Positions 24,927 through 33,026 of a stretch of DNA of 64,000 nt are shown in pieces. Each line of letters starts with the position of its first letter. Position 1 is the first letter of the stretch. The notes below the pieces were generated by a model, which had not been told where the DNA came from, ran no database searches, and saw only the letters and a list, made by a program, of their open reading frames with translations. The stretch covers positions 1-64,000 of the forward strand of contig NZ_QDKO01000020.1 in NCBI RefSeq assembly GCF_003094615.1. Reading direction: 5' to 3'. Origin of the DNA: Caulobacter radicis. GTDB taxonomy: Bacteria > Pseudomonadota > Alphaproteobacteria > Caulobacterales > Caulobacteraceae. Made by a program: the position numbers and the translations under genes.

Positions 24927-26936
24927 TCAGGCGGCCGCGGACGCGGGCGGCGGCGGGTCGGGATCGTTGGGCACTACGGTCAGGGGCTCGCGCGGGAAGG
25001 CCACGCGGCCGGTCACGTCCAGCCGCAGGGTCGGCAGCAGTTCGTGGAAGGACAGGACGCCCAGGTCGAAGGCGCGGGCCTCGATCAGCTTGCGCACGTG
25101 CCGACGCAGGTCGATGGCGGCCAGGACGACGGTGGCGCCGGTCTCGTCGACCTTGGCCAGGATGGCGTCGGTGACGCGGCGGCTCATCTCGGGATCCAGG
25201 GCCAGCTGCTGGGCGCCGCCGCCGGTGCGGATGGCCTCGCGCAGGTGCTGCTCCAGCGCCGGCTCCAGCACCACCGCCTTCAGGGCGCCGTCGGGGGCGT
25301 AGCGGTGGCTGATCTGGCGGCGCAGGGCGACGCGGGCGAACTCGGTCAGGGCCAGCGGATCCTTCTCGCGCTGGCCGGCGTCGGCCAGGGCCTCGAGGAT
25401 GTCGCGCTGGTTGCGCAGCGGCACCTCTTCCTCGGCGAGGCGCCGCATGACCTCGGCGATGCGGGCCAGAGGCAGGGCGCGGGCGGCTTCCTTGACCACC
25501 TCGGGATATTCGCCGCCGGCGCGGGTCAGGAGGTTGCTGGCCTCCTGGATGCCGACGAACAGGCCGGCGTTGCGGCGCAGGGCCTGGCGTACGGCGTCCT
25601 GCAGCTCGGAGAGGTCGGCCGGATGGGCCAGCTCGCCGGCGCCGATCGGGGCCTCGAAGGCCAGCAGCCGCCAGCGCGGGGCGCCGGCGCCCTCACCGTA
25701 GTGGAACGAGGCGCGCGGCAGGGCCACGCCCAGGCGCAGCTCGAACTCTTCCAGCACCTCTTCCAGGCCCCGGGTCATGACGGCCGCCTCGTGGCGGCGC
25801 ACGGCGTCGCCGTCGAGCTCGAGCAGCAGCGGCACCACGGGCTGGGTCTCGGTGACCTTGGTGCGGGCGGCGGCGGGCGAGGCCTTGGCCTCGTCGGCGG
25901 CGGCGCGGGCCGGAGCGATCCTGCGGGTCAGGCGAGCGCGCATGTCGGCGTCGACCAGGGCGCCGGTGACGATGGCCACGCCGCCTAGCAGCAGAAACAC
26001 GATCACCGGGAAGCCGGGCACCAGGGCCATCAGCCAGCAGATGCCGCCGGCCACGAGGAAGACCCGGGGCTTGGCCGCGAACTGCCGGCGCATGGCGTCG
26101 CCCAGGTGGGTCTCGCTGTCCTCGTCGGTGGTGCGGGTGACGATCAGGCCGGCGGCCATGGCGCCCAGCAGCGCCGGGATCTGGGTGACCATGCCGTCGC
26201 CGATGGTCAGGATCGAGTACTTGTGGATCGCCGAGCCGAAGTCGAGGCCCTGTTGCAGCATGCCGATGGCCAGGCCGCCCAAGAGGTTGATGACCACGAT
26301 GATGATGCTGGCGATGGCGTCGCCTTTGACGAACTTCATCGCGCCGTCGAGGCTGCCGTGGAGCTTGCTCTCCATCTCCAGCACGCGCCGGCGGCGCTTG
26401 GCCTCGTCCTTGTCGATCATGCCCGAGCGCAGGTCGCTGTCGATCGACAGCTGCTTGCCCGGCATGGCGTCGAGGCTGAAGCGCGCGGCCACCTCGGCCA
26501 CCCGCTCGGCGCCCTTGGCGATGACGATGAACTGCACGACGGTGATGATCAGGAACACCACCAGGCCGACCACCAGGTTGCCGCCGGCGACCATGGCGCC
26601 GAAGGTGTCGATGATGTGCCCGGCGTGGCCCTCGATCAGGATCATCCGGGTCGTGGCGATCGACAGGGCCAGCCGGTAGAGCGTGGTGATCAGCAGCAGG
26701 CTCGGGAACACCGAGAACTCGACGATGGTCGAGATGTAGATGGCGATCAGCAGCAGCATGACGCCGAAGCAGATGTTGACCGCCACCAGCGCGTCGAGCG
26801 CCAGGGCCGGCAGCGGCAGGATCATCAGGGCGACGATCGCCACGACGCCGGCCACCAGGAACAGGTCGCTGAAACGCGCCATGACGCCTTGGCGCGGACG
26901 CCTTTGCAGGCGTTTGAGATAGCCTTCGACGCTCAT
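24927..26936 (-). CDS. sctV: T3SS major export gate protein SctV (YscV/HrcV/FlhA family)
   Basis: This 669-residue protein has about eight membrane segments in its first 325 residues with the FHIPEP-family loop (VEFSVFPSLLLITTLYRLAL; RFSLDAMPGKQLSIDSDLR; DEAKRRRRVLEMESKLHGSLDGAMKF). A large cytoplasmic domain follows (about 345-669), which forms the nonameric ring that docks substrates. It is 13 bp upstream of sctC. The length is normal. Confidence 0.95.
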   Translation of the reverse strand: MSVEGYLKRLQRRPRQGVMARFSDLFLVAGVVAIVALMILPLPALALDALVAVNICFGVMLLLIAIYISTIVEFSVFPSLLLITTLYRLALSIATTRMILIEGHAGHIIDTFGAMVAGGNLVVGLVVFLIITVVQFIVIAKGAERVAEVAARFSLDAMPGKQLSIDSDLRSGMIDKDEAKRRRRVLEMESKLHGSLDGAMKFVKGDAIASIIIVVINLLGGLAIGMLQQGLDFGSAIHKYSILTIGDGMVTQIPALLGAMAAGLIVTRTTDEDSETHLGDAMRRQFAAKPRVFLVAGGICWLMALVPGFPVIVFLLLGGVAIVTGALVDADMRARLTRRIAPARAAADEAKASPAAARTKVTETQPVVPLLLELDGDAVRRHEAAVMTRGLEEVLEEFELRLGVALPRASFHYGEGAGAPRWRLLAFEAPIGAGELAHPADLSELQDAVRQALRRNAGLFVGIQEASNLLTRAGGEYPEVVKEAARALPLARIAEVMRRLAEEEVPLRNQRDILEALADAGQREKDPLALTEFARVALRRQISHRYAPDGALKAVVLEPALEQHLREAIRTGGGAQQLALDPEMSRRVTDAILAKVDETGATVVLAAIDLRRHVRKLIEARAFDLGVLSFHELLPTLRLDVTGRVAFPREPLTVVPNDPDPPPPASAAA

Positions 26937-26949
26937 GGGGAATGGGTCC

Positions 26950-27651
26950 TCAGAAGCCGCCGCGGGCTGAAACGAGGCCGCGATAGCGGTCGAGGACGCT
27001 GGCGACGTACCCTTGCGTCTCGCGATAGGGCGGGATCTTGCGGCCGTACTTCATGACGGCCCCCTCGCCGGCGTTATAGGCCGCCAGCACCAGTTCGAGA
27101 TCGTTGCCGAAGTGGCCCTGCAGGGTCTTGAGGTAGGCCGCGCCGGTGCGGATGTTGACCATCGGGTCGCCCAGCTCGACCGCCGGATCGCGCACGCCGA
27201 AGCGCTTGGCGGTGGCCGGCATGATCTGCATCAGGCCCCGCGCGCCCTTGGGCGAGATCGCCCCCGGATTAGCTCGCGATTCCACGTGCATGACCGCCTG
27301 CAGCAGGTCCGGATCGATGTCGAAGTCGCGGCCGGCGGCGGCCACCAGCGGCGCGTAGAGGGCCGGTCCGCGGGCGCCCCTGGCGATGACGACCGGCGCC
27401 GGGGCGATACGTCCAGCCGAGATAACGGCGGTCGCCACCTGGGGGCTGTCATAGAGACGGAGCTGTTCCGACACCCCTGTCGGTTGTGTTTCTTCAACGC
27501 AATCTATGCGCGCCAGCGAGAACTTTTCATTGATCGGGAGAGCGCTGCTGAACTTCAAGCCGTCGGCAGTCACGCATTCATATGCGAACACTGGACTTGA
27601 AGAAAATAATATTAAACACACGCTCGACGCCACTACGCGGAACTTGCGCAT
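26950..27651 (-). CDS. T3SS-associated lytic transglycosylase (SLT family)
   Basis: This 233-residue protein has a signal peptide (MRKFRVVASSVCLILFSSSPVFA) and an SLT domain (about 95-225) with catalytic Glu in MHVESRANP, then GARGLMQIMPATAKRFGV, NIRTGAAYLKTL and LAAYNAGEGAVMKYG. It should open peptidoglycan locally for assembly of the secretion channel, as IagB/VirB1-like enzymes do. It is the first gene of the sctV-sctP operon. The first 60 codons are clearly more AT-rich than the rest of the operon. Confidence 0.9.
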   Translation of the reverse strand: MRKFRVVASSVCLILFSSSPVFAYECVTADGLKFSSALPINEKFSLARIDCVEETQPTGVSEQLRLYDSPQVATAVISAGRIAPAPVVIARGARGPALYAPLVAAAGRDFDIDPDLLQAVMHVESRANPGAISPKGARGLMQIMPATAKRFGVRDPAVELGDPMVNIRTGAAYLKTLQGHFGNDLELVLAAYNAGEGAVMKYGRKIPPYRETQGYVASVLDRYRGLVSARGGF

Positions 27652-27912
27652 AAATTTGTCCCTCTATGCAGCGCCCCGCCTGTGCATACTACCCATTCAA
27701 AAGCTAACTTTGGCGCATCAATCCTGTCAACCTCGGAGTTAAAACAATTTTCATACTCAGTATACTGCTTACCAGACAACAAATTCTATGGCTTAGCTTA
27801 ACAACTACTATGGCTAAGCTCGCCGCTTTTTAGCCATGATTGCGGCCTTTGTCGGTATCTCACCGGTCGGCGAACGCCCGACGCCCATCGCGACGGTGCC
27901 AGAACACACGCT
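27652..27912. promoter_or_regulatory. AT-rich divergent T3SS promoter region with repeated ATGGCTWAGCT
   Basis: The gap between the transglycosylase operon (minus) and sctU (plus) is far richer in AT than its surroundings. It carries direct repeats CTATGGCTTAGCT (27786-27798) and CTATGGCTAAGCT (27808-27820), 22 bp apart (two helical turns), and an inverted partial copy TAGCCAT (27831-27837). The common T3SS box is absent. I infer a binding region for a second regulator or silencer of the structural operons. Confidence 0.45.
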
Positions 27913-29040
27913 ATGGCTGAAAAGAACGACGGCGGGGACAAGACCGAGAAGCCGACACCCAAGCGGCTGTCGGACGCCCGCAAGAAGGGCGATGTTCCCA
28001 AGTCCAAGGACCTGACCTCGACCGCGGTGCTGGGCGTCTGGCTGCTGCTGGGGGCGATGACGGCGGGCTTCGCCTTCGACCGGCTGGGCGGCCTCTTCGA
28101 CGAGGTGTTCGCGGTGATGGACCGGCCCTTCGCCGAGGCCTGGCCGATCGCCGGCGCGGCCGCCGGCAAGGCCTTCGTGCTGCTGACGGCGATCACCTTC
28201 GTGCCCGTGGCGATCTTCGGCATGCTGGCCGAGTTCGGCCAGGTGGGCCCGGTCTTCACCTTCGAGAAGATGAGCCCGAAGATGTCGCACATGAACCCCG
28301 GCGAGGGGCTCAAGCGGATGTTCAGCCTCGACAACCTGTTCGAGGTGGCCAAGTCGCTGGCCAAGACCCTGCTGCTGGGGATCTTCACCTGGATCGTCGT
28401 GGCGCTGTCGTTCGACCAGTTGATGGCGCTGCCGGCCGGCGAGGCCGACGGCGCGCTGTCGGCCTACGGCGGGCTGACCTTCAAGCTGCTGGCCGGAACG
28501 GTGGTGCTGTTCGTCTTCGTGTCGCTGCTGGACCTGGCCTACCAGCGCCACAGCTTCACCAAGAAGATGCGGATGAGCCGGCGCGACATCCGCCAGGAAA
28601 TGAAGGATTCCGAGGGCGATCCGCACGTGAAGGCGCAGAGGCGGCAGCTGCACCAGGAGTGGGCGCAGCAGAACGCCGCACAGGCCGCGCGCGACGCCTC
28701 GGTGCTGGTGGTGAACCCCACCCACATCGCCTGCGCCCTGGCCTACGACCCGGCCGAACACGCCGCCCCGGTGCTGCTGGGCAAGGGCGAGGGACCGATC
28801 GCCCAAACCATGCGCGAGGCGGCCGAGGAAGCGGGCGTTCCGATCATCCGCAATGTCGAGCTGGCCCGCGCCCTGCGCGACAAGGCCGCCATCGACGACA
28901 TCGTGCCCCAGGACCTGTTCGCCGCCGTGGCCGAGGTGATCCTCTGGGCCCGCCGGCTGAAGGACGAGCAGGCCAGGGCCGCCGCCGAAGAACCGCCAGA
29001 AGGGCCGCCGCCCGGCCCGACCTTCCCGCCCCTGCCCTGA
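27913..29040 (+). CDS. sctU: T3SS export switch protein SctU (YscU/HrcU/FlhB family)
   Basis: This 375-residue protein has a basic N-terminus (KTEKPTPKRLSDARKKGDVPKS, shown in part as the family signature KTEKPTPKRL), four membrane segments (about 40-215) and a cytoplasmic autocleavage domain. The NPTH motif is at residues 268-271 (VVNPTHIACALAYDP), where cleavage between Asn and Pro drives the change of substrate class. A Pro-rich tail (residues 355-375) is longer than usual. It heads the plus-strand T3SS genes and is followed 12 bp later by the FliO-like gene. Confidence 0.95.
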   Translation: MAEKNDGGDKTEKPTPKRLSDARKKGDVPKSKDLTSTAVLGVWLLLGAMTAGFAFDRLGGLFDEVFAVMDRPFAEAWPIAGAAAGKAFVLLTAITFVPVAIFGMLAEFGQVGPVFTFEKMSPKMSHMNPGEGLKRMFSLDNLFEVAKSLAKTLLLGIFTWIVVALSFDQLMALPAGEADGALSAYGGLTFKLLAGTVVLFVFVSLLDLAYQRHSFTKKMRMSRRDIRQEMKDSEGDPHVKAQRRQLHQEWAQQNAAQAARDASVLVVNPTHIACALAYDPAEHAAPVLLGKGEGPIAQTMREAAEEAGVPIIRNVELARALRDKAAIDDIVPQDLFAAVAEVILWARRLKDEQARAAAEEPPEGPPPGPTFPPLP

Positions 29041-29052
29041 CCTGGAGCCCTC

Positions 29053-29424
29053 GTGAGCGCCATCCTCGACCTGCTGACCGTCGCCATCGCCCTGGCCATC
29101 GTGCTGGGCCTGGCGTTCTTCTCGCTGAAGCTGCTCAAGCGGGTTCAGGCCGGCCCCGCCAGCGACGACCAGATCCGCTACCTGCGGGCCCTGCCCGTGG
29201 GCCAGCGCGAGCGGCTGACCCTGGTGGCCTATCGCGACGAGGTGTTTCTGCTGGGCGTCACCGCCGGCCAGATCACCGTTCTGGACCGCCGCACGCGCAG
29301 CCCCGAGGAGCTCGCCGCCGAGGTCCGCGCCGCCGACGAGGCCCGGATGCGCGCGGCCCAGCCCTCAGCCGCCATGCGCCGGCTGATAGGGAAAACCCTA
29401 GCTAGGGAACGACCCGACTACTGA
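29053..29424 (+). CDS. FliO-like membrane protein within the injectisome cluster
   Basis: This 123-residue protein has a single N-terminal membrane helix (about residues 4-27), followed by a small soluble domain with the FliO pattern (RALPVGQRERLTLVAYRDEVFLLGV, shown in part as LPVGQRERLTLVAYRD; then AGQITVLDRR). FliO assists assembly of the FliP (SctR) ring in flagella; standard injectisomes have no equivalent. It uses a GTG start 12 bp after sctU. A T3SS box overlaps its last codons. I infer a role in assembly of the SctR-S-T gate. The family match is by eye but the fold pattern is clear. Confidence 0.72.
   Translation: MSAILDLLTVAIALAIVLGLAFFSLKLLKRVQAGPASDDQIRYLRALPVGQRERLTLVAYRDEVFLLGVTAGQITVLDRRTRSPEELAAEVRAADEARMRAAQPSAAMRRLIGKTLARERPDY
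29387..29421 (+). promoter_or_regulatory. T3SS box upstream of 29518 gene
   Basis: Two half-elements are seen: GGGAAAACCC (29389-29398), TAGCTA, then GGGAACGACCC (29405-29415) followed by GACTAC. The layout is the same as the box at 34823. It lies at the very end of the FliO-like gene and about 97 bp before the next start. Confidence 0.6.
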
Positions 29425-29517
29425 CGATCGACCCGCGATGGTTGTCTTGCGGCGTCAGGTCGCAGCGATGAACGCGGGACCGAGGACAGCAAGATTTCAA
29501 ATCGCGGAGTTCGAAAC

Positions 29518-30156
29518 ATGTCCGGCATCTTCAGCGGCGGCGGTCTCAACATCGGCAGCCTGTTCAGCACCGTCGCCCTGGCGGCGCTCACCGGCGGCAC
29601 CTCGCTGGCCTTCCAGTCGATCTTCCAGCAGATCATCAGCTCGGTCGCCAGCCAGGTGATCCAGCAGGTCGGTCAGCAGCTGGGCCTGCCGCAGGGCGTG
29701 ATCGACCTGGCCCAAGGCGTCTTCCAGGCCGCCAGCGGCAATCCGGGCGGCGCGGCCCAGAGCCTGACCGAAGCGGTCCAGGGCGCGGCCGACACCTTCG
29801 GCTTCAGCCCGGCCGAGCAGGGCGACCTGCAACGCACCGCCGAGGACGTGGCCCAGAGCTGGACCAGCTCGATCCTGGAAAGCGTCCGCGATGGCGGCGA
29901 AGGCAAGTCGACCAAGGGCGACAGCTTCCTGGTCGCCCTGGCCAAGGCCCTCGGCAAGGTGATGGACGGCAAGATGGGTCAGATGAAGGCCAAGACCGAC
30001 GAACTGGGCGGCCTGGACTCCAAGGACTCCAAGTACGGTCAGCTGACCGCCGAGATCCAGGCCCTGGGCCAGGAGATGAACATGGTCAGCCAGGCCTTGA
30101 ACAACTCGATCAAGTCCATCGGCGAAGCCGGCTCGACCCTCGCCCGCAAGGGTTAA
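29518..30156 (+). CDS. Putative secreted T3SS structural or translocator-like protein
   Basis: This 212-residue protein has no Sec signal peptide. Residues 12-62 are hydrophobic and Gln/Ser/Ala-rich (STVALAALTGGTSLAFQSIF), a central part is acidic, and the C-terminal 60 residues form an amphipathic coiled coil (QLTAEIQALGQEMNMVSQAL then NNSIKSIGEAGSTLARK). The hydrophobic segment plus C-terminal coil recalls SseB/EspA filament or translocator proteins, but I cannot assign a family. A T3SS box and an intrinsic terminator delimit it as a single-gene unit. It is the only translocator-like candidate in the window. Confidence 0.6.
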   Translation: MSGIFSGGGLNIGSLFSTVALAALTGGTSLAFQSIFQQIISSVASQVIQQVGQQLGLPQGVIDLAQGVFQAASGNPGGAAQSLTEAVQGAADTFGFSPAEQGDLQRTAEDVAQSWTSSILESVRDGGEGKSTKGDSFLVALAKALGKVMDGKMGQMKAKTDELGGLDSKDSKYGQLTAEIQALGQEMNMVSQALNNSIKSIGEAGSTLARKG

Positions 30157-30177
30157 GCTCAAGCTCGACAGTAGAAA

Positions 30178-30213
30178 AGGCAGGCGGCCATCTGGCCGCC
30201 TGTCGTTTTCTTG
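30178..30213 (+). terminator. Intrinsic terminator
   Basis: CAGGCGGCCA (30181-30190) pairs with TGGCCGCCTG (30193-30202) and is followed by TCGTTTTCTT. It lies 22 bp after the stop of the 29518 gene. Confidence 0.8.
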
Positions 30214-30257
30214 TCAATATTGCACGTCAGGGTTGGAAAAACAGTGGAGCACACCGG

Positions 30258-31022
30258 ATGAACCGCCGCCTCGTTCCCGCGCTCAGCGCCATCGCCCTGA
30301 TGATCGGCCTGCCGGCCGCGGCGCAGGACTTCTCCAGCATCGGCACCCAGTACATGGATTTCGGCTCGTCGATGATGTCGGTGGGCCAGATGAACAACGT
30401 GCTGGGCTCGACGGTGCAGCGCGGCGGCCGCGCCCGCTCCACGACGGCCCGGCCCGCGCCCGGCGCCAGCCTGTCGGCCCAGCAGCGCAACGCCGCGGCG
30501 GCCAACACCCGCTACCGCCCCTCGCCCGCCGTCTCGACGCGCGTGCGCGGCCAGTTCGCAGACTTCGTCGCCAAGCGCGACCCGGCCAACGGCGAGCGCC
30601 TGCGCCAAGCCGTGCAGCAGAAGGACCTGCTGGGCGCCTGGGAGAAGCACGTGGCGGTCGACGGCCTGCGGCGCGGCGACGTGGCCGACGCCATGACCGC
30701 CTACTGGGTGCAGAACTGGCAGATCGCCAACAACGTGCCCTTCGCCAACCGCGCCCAGGTGCAGGGCGTGCGCGGACAGGTCTCGCAGGCGCTGGGCTCC
30801 AACCCCGCCTTCGGCCGCCTCGACGACGCCGGCAAGCAGGAGATGGCCGAGGTGTTCATGCTGAACTTCGTGGCCCAGGGCTCGGCCTTCTCCGACGCCA
30901 ACGCCAAGAAGAACACCACGCTGAGCCGCCAGTTGTCGGAGGCGGCGGTGGCCCGCTTCCGCAACGAGATGAGCATCGACCTGCGGCAGCTGAAGCTGAC
31001 CGAGGCCGGCTTCGTGCGCTGA
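30258..31022 (+). CDS. Exported protein, DUF6683-like
   Basis: The 254-residue product has a signal peptide (MNRRLVPALSAIALMIGLPAAAQ), an Arg/Pro/Ala-rich linker (about 55-95) and a helical domain (about 95-254: RGQFADFVAKRDPANGERL, GDVADAMTAYWVQNWQIANN). The combination YRPS, then DFVAK and VADAMTAYWVQNW, recalls the DUF6683 family of exported proteins with no known activity; this is tentative. It follows a terminator, so it probably has its own promoter, with no T3SS box seen. A periplasmic accessory role near the T3SS is possible. Confidence 0.6.
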   Translation: MNRRLVPALSAIALMIGLPAAAQDFSSIGTQYMDFGSSMMSVGQMNNVLGSTVQRGGRARSTTARPAPGASLSAQQRNAAAANTRYRPSPAVSTRVRGQFADFVAKRDPANGERLRQAVQQKDLLGAWEKHVAVDGLRRGDVADAMTAYWVQNWQIANNVPFANRAQVQGVRGQVSQALGSNPAFGRLDDAGKQEMAEVFMLNFVAQGSAFSDANAKKNTTLSRQLSEAAVARFRNEMSIDLRQLKLTEAGFVR

Positions 31023-31031
31023 TCCCCGCTC

Positions 31032-31048
31032 GGGAAAACCCCAATAGC
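31032..31048 (+). promoter_or_regulatory. T3SS box upstream of 31095 gene
   Basis: GGGAAAACCCCAATAGC lies 46 bp before the ATG. It keeps the GGGA..CCCCA core; the CTATC end is degenerate. Confidence 0.45.
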
Positions 31049-31094
31049 GGCGGCGACGGGCCCGGCGCAGGCTGCACTTGAGGAGGCCCCGGCC

Positions 31095-31580
31095 ATGATC
31101 GTGCAAAACCCTTCCGCCGCCGCCCGCGCCGCCGCCGCGCCAGCCCCCCGCCCCGGCCGTCTCGACGACGCCGTCGACCGCTTCCAGCGCACCGGCGAGG
31201 TGGACGCCGCGGCCTTCGCCGCCGCCGGTCCGGCCGACACCGCTCAAGCCTTGAAGGGCCTGCCGCCCGCCCAGCGCGGCGCGCTGGAAGGCGCGCTGCT
31301 GGCCAAGGGCCTGGGCGGCCTGCTGGACGGCGTCGGCGGCGTGGTCGACGACACGGTGGGCGTCGTGGAGGACACCGCCGACACCGTGGCCGATCCCGTG
31401 GTCGAGACCCGCTCCGAACGGGTCAACGGCGACTTCCAGGCTGCCGTCCACGACGAGTGGTGGAGCCAGATGCGCGGCCAGGCCTGGATGGACGTGACCC
31501 TGGCGGTCCACAACAAGCTCGACCGCCCCGCCGCCGCCCTGGCCAACCTGACCCGCACCGATGACGGCGCGGGGGGCTAA
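31095..31580 (+). CDS. Hypothetical T3SS-regulated protein
   Basis: This 161-residue protein has no signal peptide. The N-terminus is Ala/Pro-rich and unstructured (MIVQNPSAAARAAAAPAPRP); a Gly/Val/Asp-rich middle (GGLLDGVGGVVDDTVGVVED) resembles a flexible or membrane-inserting segment; a Trp-rich part follows (HDEWWSQMRGQAWMDV). I recognise no family. A T3SS box upstream and its single-gene layout make it a candidate substrate. Confidence 0.6.
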   Translation: MIVQNPSAAARAAAAPAPRPGRLDDAVDRFQRTGEVDAAAFAAAGPADTAQALKGLPPAQRGALEGALLAKGLGGLLDGVGGVVDDTVGVVEDTADTVADPVVETRSERVNGDFQAAVHDEWWSQMRGQAWMDVTLAVHNKLDRPAAALANLTRTDDGAGG

Positions 31581-31613
31581 GCAAAGGGCAGTTGAGGGTT
31601 CAACTCAAAGGTC

Positions 31614-31725
31614 GTCATCCCGGCCGGAGGCGCGCGAAGCGGGCCGTAGAGCCGGGACCCAGGGGCAATAGGCAGTGCGTCGACTCCTGGGTCCCGGCTC
31701 TCCGCTTCGCTCCGGCCGGGATGAC
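31614..31725. repeat. Imperfect long inverted repeat between convergent genes
   Basis: Arms at 31614-31663 and 31686-31725 share GTCATCCCGGCCGGAG, GAAGCGG and AGAGCCGGGACCCAGG as reverse complements with small insertions. It resembles the other palindromic intergenic elements but belongs to a different sequence family. It probably ends transcription from both sides. Confidence 0.6.
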
Positions 31726-31739
31726 GATCACAAAGGCCC

Positions 31740-32252
31740 CTAGACCGCCTTCAGCTCGGCGGTCGCGCCGTCGATGATCCGCACGAACTGTTCGACCACG
31801 TCGCCACGCGCCACGCCCGGCGCCGGCTCGCGCTGCAGGCCGGCGGCGACCGAGCGCAGCAGCGGCTCGACGATGGCCGAAGGCGTCAGGTGCGGCTTGT
31901 CGACGGCCTGGGCCCGCAGCTCGCGGGCGAAGTCGGCCAGCACCCGTTCGATGCGGCCGGCGTCCACCGGCGAGGTGGCCGACAACCGGCCGGCCACAGA
32001 CTGGCCGCTCTGGGCCGCCAGGATCCGCAGATCCGCGCCCACCTGGGCCATGCTTCCCTGGCCGTGCTCGGCCCAGACGAAGGCGGCGGCCTGGCCGCGA
32101 TCGCCGCCGCGCAGCGGATCCACCAGGGCCGCGCCGGCGACGGTGGCCATGGCCTCGATCGCCAGGCGGGCGACGCCGGCCCGCGCCGCCGTGGTCGACG
32201 GGGTCCAGGTGGAGAGGTCCGCGCCCGAGGCGCGCTCGACGGGGCGGATCAC
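31740..32252 (-). CDS. Hypothetical protein, third gene of LysM-hydrolase operon
   Basis: This 170-residue protein uses a GTG start that overlaps the stop of the lipoprotein gene (GTGA), so it is coupled to it. It has no signal peptide. It is Ala/Arg-rich and helical (ARLAIEAMATVAGAALV, RIERVLADFARELRAQAVD, GDVVEQFVRIIDGATAEL). No domain is recognised. A secretion chaperone for the LysM protein is possible from place and size only. Confidence 0.6.
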   Translation of the reverse strand: MIRPVERASGADLSTWTPSTTAARAGVARLAIEAMATVAGAALVDPLRGGDRGQAAAFVWAEHGQGSMAQVGADLRILAAQSGQSVAGRLSATSPVDAGRIERVLADFARELRAQAVDKPHLTPSAIVEPLLRSVAAGLQREPAPGVARGDVVEQFVRIIDGATAELKAV

Positions 32253-32968
32253 GACGCGCCTCCGTCGACCTTGACGACCCGCAGGGCCGGCTTCAGCGCG
32301 GCCCAGCCGACCTGCGCTCCAACCGCCTGCTGACTGTTGCGGCCGTCGGCCAACTCCTCGTTCTCGCCGTCGAACTGCACGACCGCCAGCCGCTTGCCGC
32401 CGCGCTCGATGGCGAACCTGGCCCAGGGATAGCCGTCGAGGATCGTCAGCCGTGCGTCCGGCAAAGCCGCCGCCAGATCGGTCACGCGATCCCCCTCGGA
32501 GATCGCGCCCGGCGCCTGTCGCACGTAGCGGCCGGAAAGGTCGGCGCCGACGCCGCAGCCCTGGAAGTCGGTGCTCACGCTGGCCGTCTCCGCGTTGAGA
32601 GTCACCCGCGCCGTCGCGGGTCGCGCCGCCAGGTCGGCGGCGCTGAGGCTGATGTTCGTTCCTTCGAAGGGCACGACCCGCGCCTCGATGCGGCCGTCCT
32701 TCAGCGCCCCCTCGGCCTCGAGCTCGCAGTCGGCCGCCGTCGCCGCGCCGTCGGACAAGGCCCCGCCAGACAGGCTGACGCGCCAGGTCTCGCCCTTGGG
32801 CGTCAGGGTCAGCAGGCCGCGACGCTGGCCGCTCATCACATACTTGCCCGCAGGTCCCTGCGCGGTGCCGGCGGCGGCCATGGGTAGGGGGGGATCGGCC
32901 GCCGCCGGTCGCTCACAACCGGCAACGGCCAGTGCGAGGGCGATGAGGGTTGGGGGAGCAAACTTCAT
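32249..32968 (-). CDS. Lipoprotein downstream of LysM hydrolase, candidate immunity or inhibitor protein
   Basis: The 239-residue product has a lipobox (MKFAPPTLIALALAVAGC) and two beta-rich parts: about 50-145 (GKYVMSGQRRGLLTLTPKG, WRVSLSGGALSDG) and 155-235. The ATG at 32968 is preferred to an upstream in-frame ATG at 33004 because it yields a proper lipoprotein signal. Placed just after a peptidoglycan-hydrolase-like gene, a periplasm-facing lipoprotein is what an immunity protein would be; no inhibitor family was recognised, so this is inference. Confidence 0.65.
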   Translation of the reverse strand: MKFAPPTLIALALAVAGCERPAAADPPLPMAAAGTAQGPAGKYVMSGQRRGLLTLTPKGETWRVSLSGGALSDGAATAADCELEAEGALKDGRIEARVVPFEGTNISLSAADLAARPATARVTLNAETASVSTDFQGCGVGADLSGRYVRQAPGAISEGDRVTDLAAALPDARLTILDGYPWARFAIERGGKRLAVVQFDGENEELADGRNSQQAVGAQVGWAALKPALRVVKVDGGAS

Positions 32969-33026
32969 CGTCGGGTGATCCGGAACGGGCCTATGCGTCT
33001 TCAACGCCGGCCCGCCACGGCGGTTC

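Noticed and set aside
11002..29040. Reading the cluster as a flagellar export system because of the FliP/Q/R/A/B/I homologies and a FliO-like gene.
   Set aside because: A secretin (SctC), an FHA-type SctD, a SctJ lipoprotein and an SctI-type rod are present, and no hook, rod, ring or flagellin gene is seen. It is an injectisome.
29518..30156. Firm assignment of the 29518 product as YopD- or EspA-type translocator.
   Set aside because: Only general features (hydrophobic third, C-terminal coil) agree; no family motif could be aligned, so it is left as a candidate.
81..31725. Dispersed palindromes as possible CRISPR repeats.
   Set aside because: Copies are isolated, not arrayed with regular spacers, and no cas gene is in the window.
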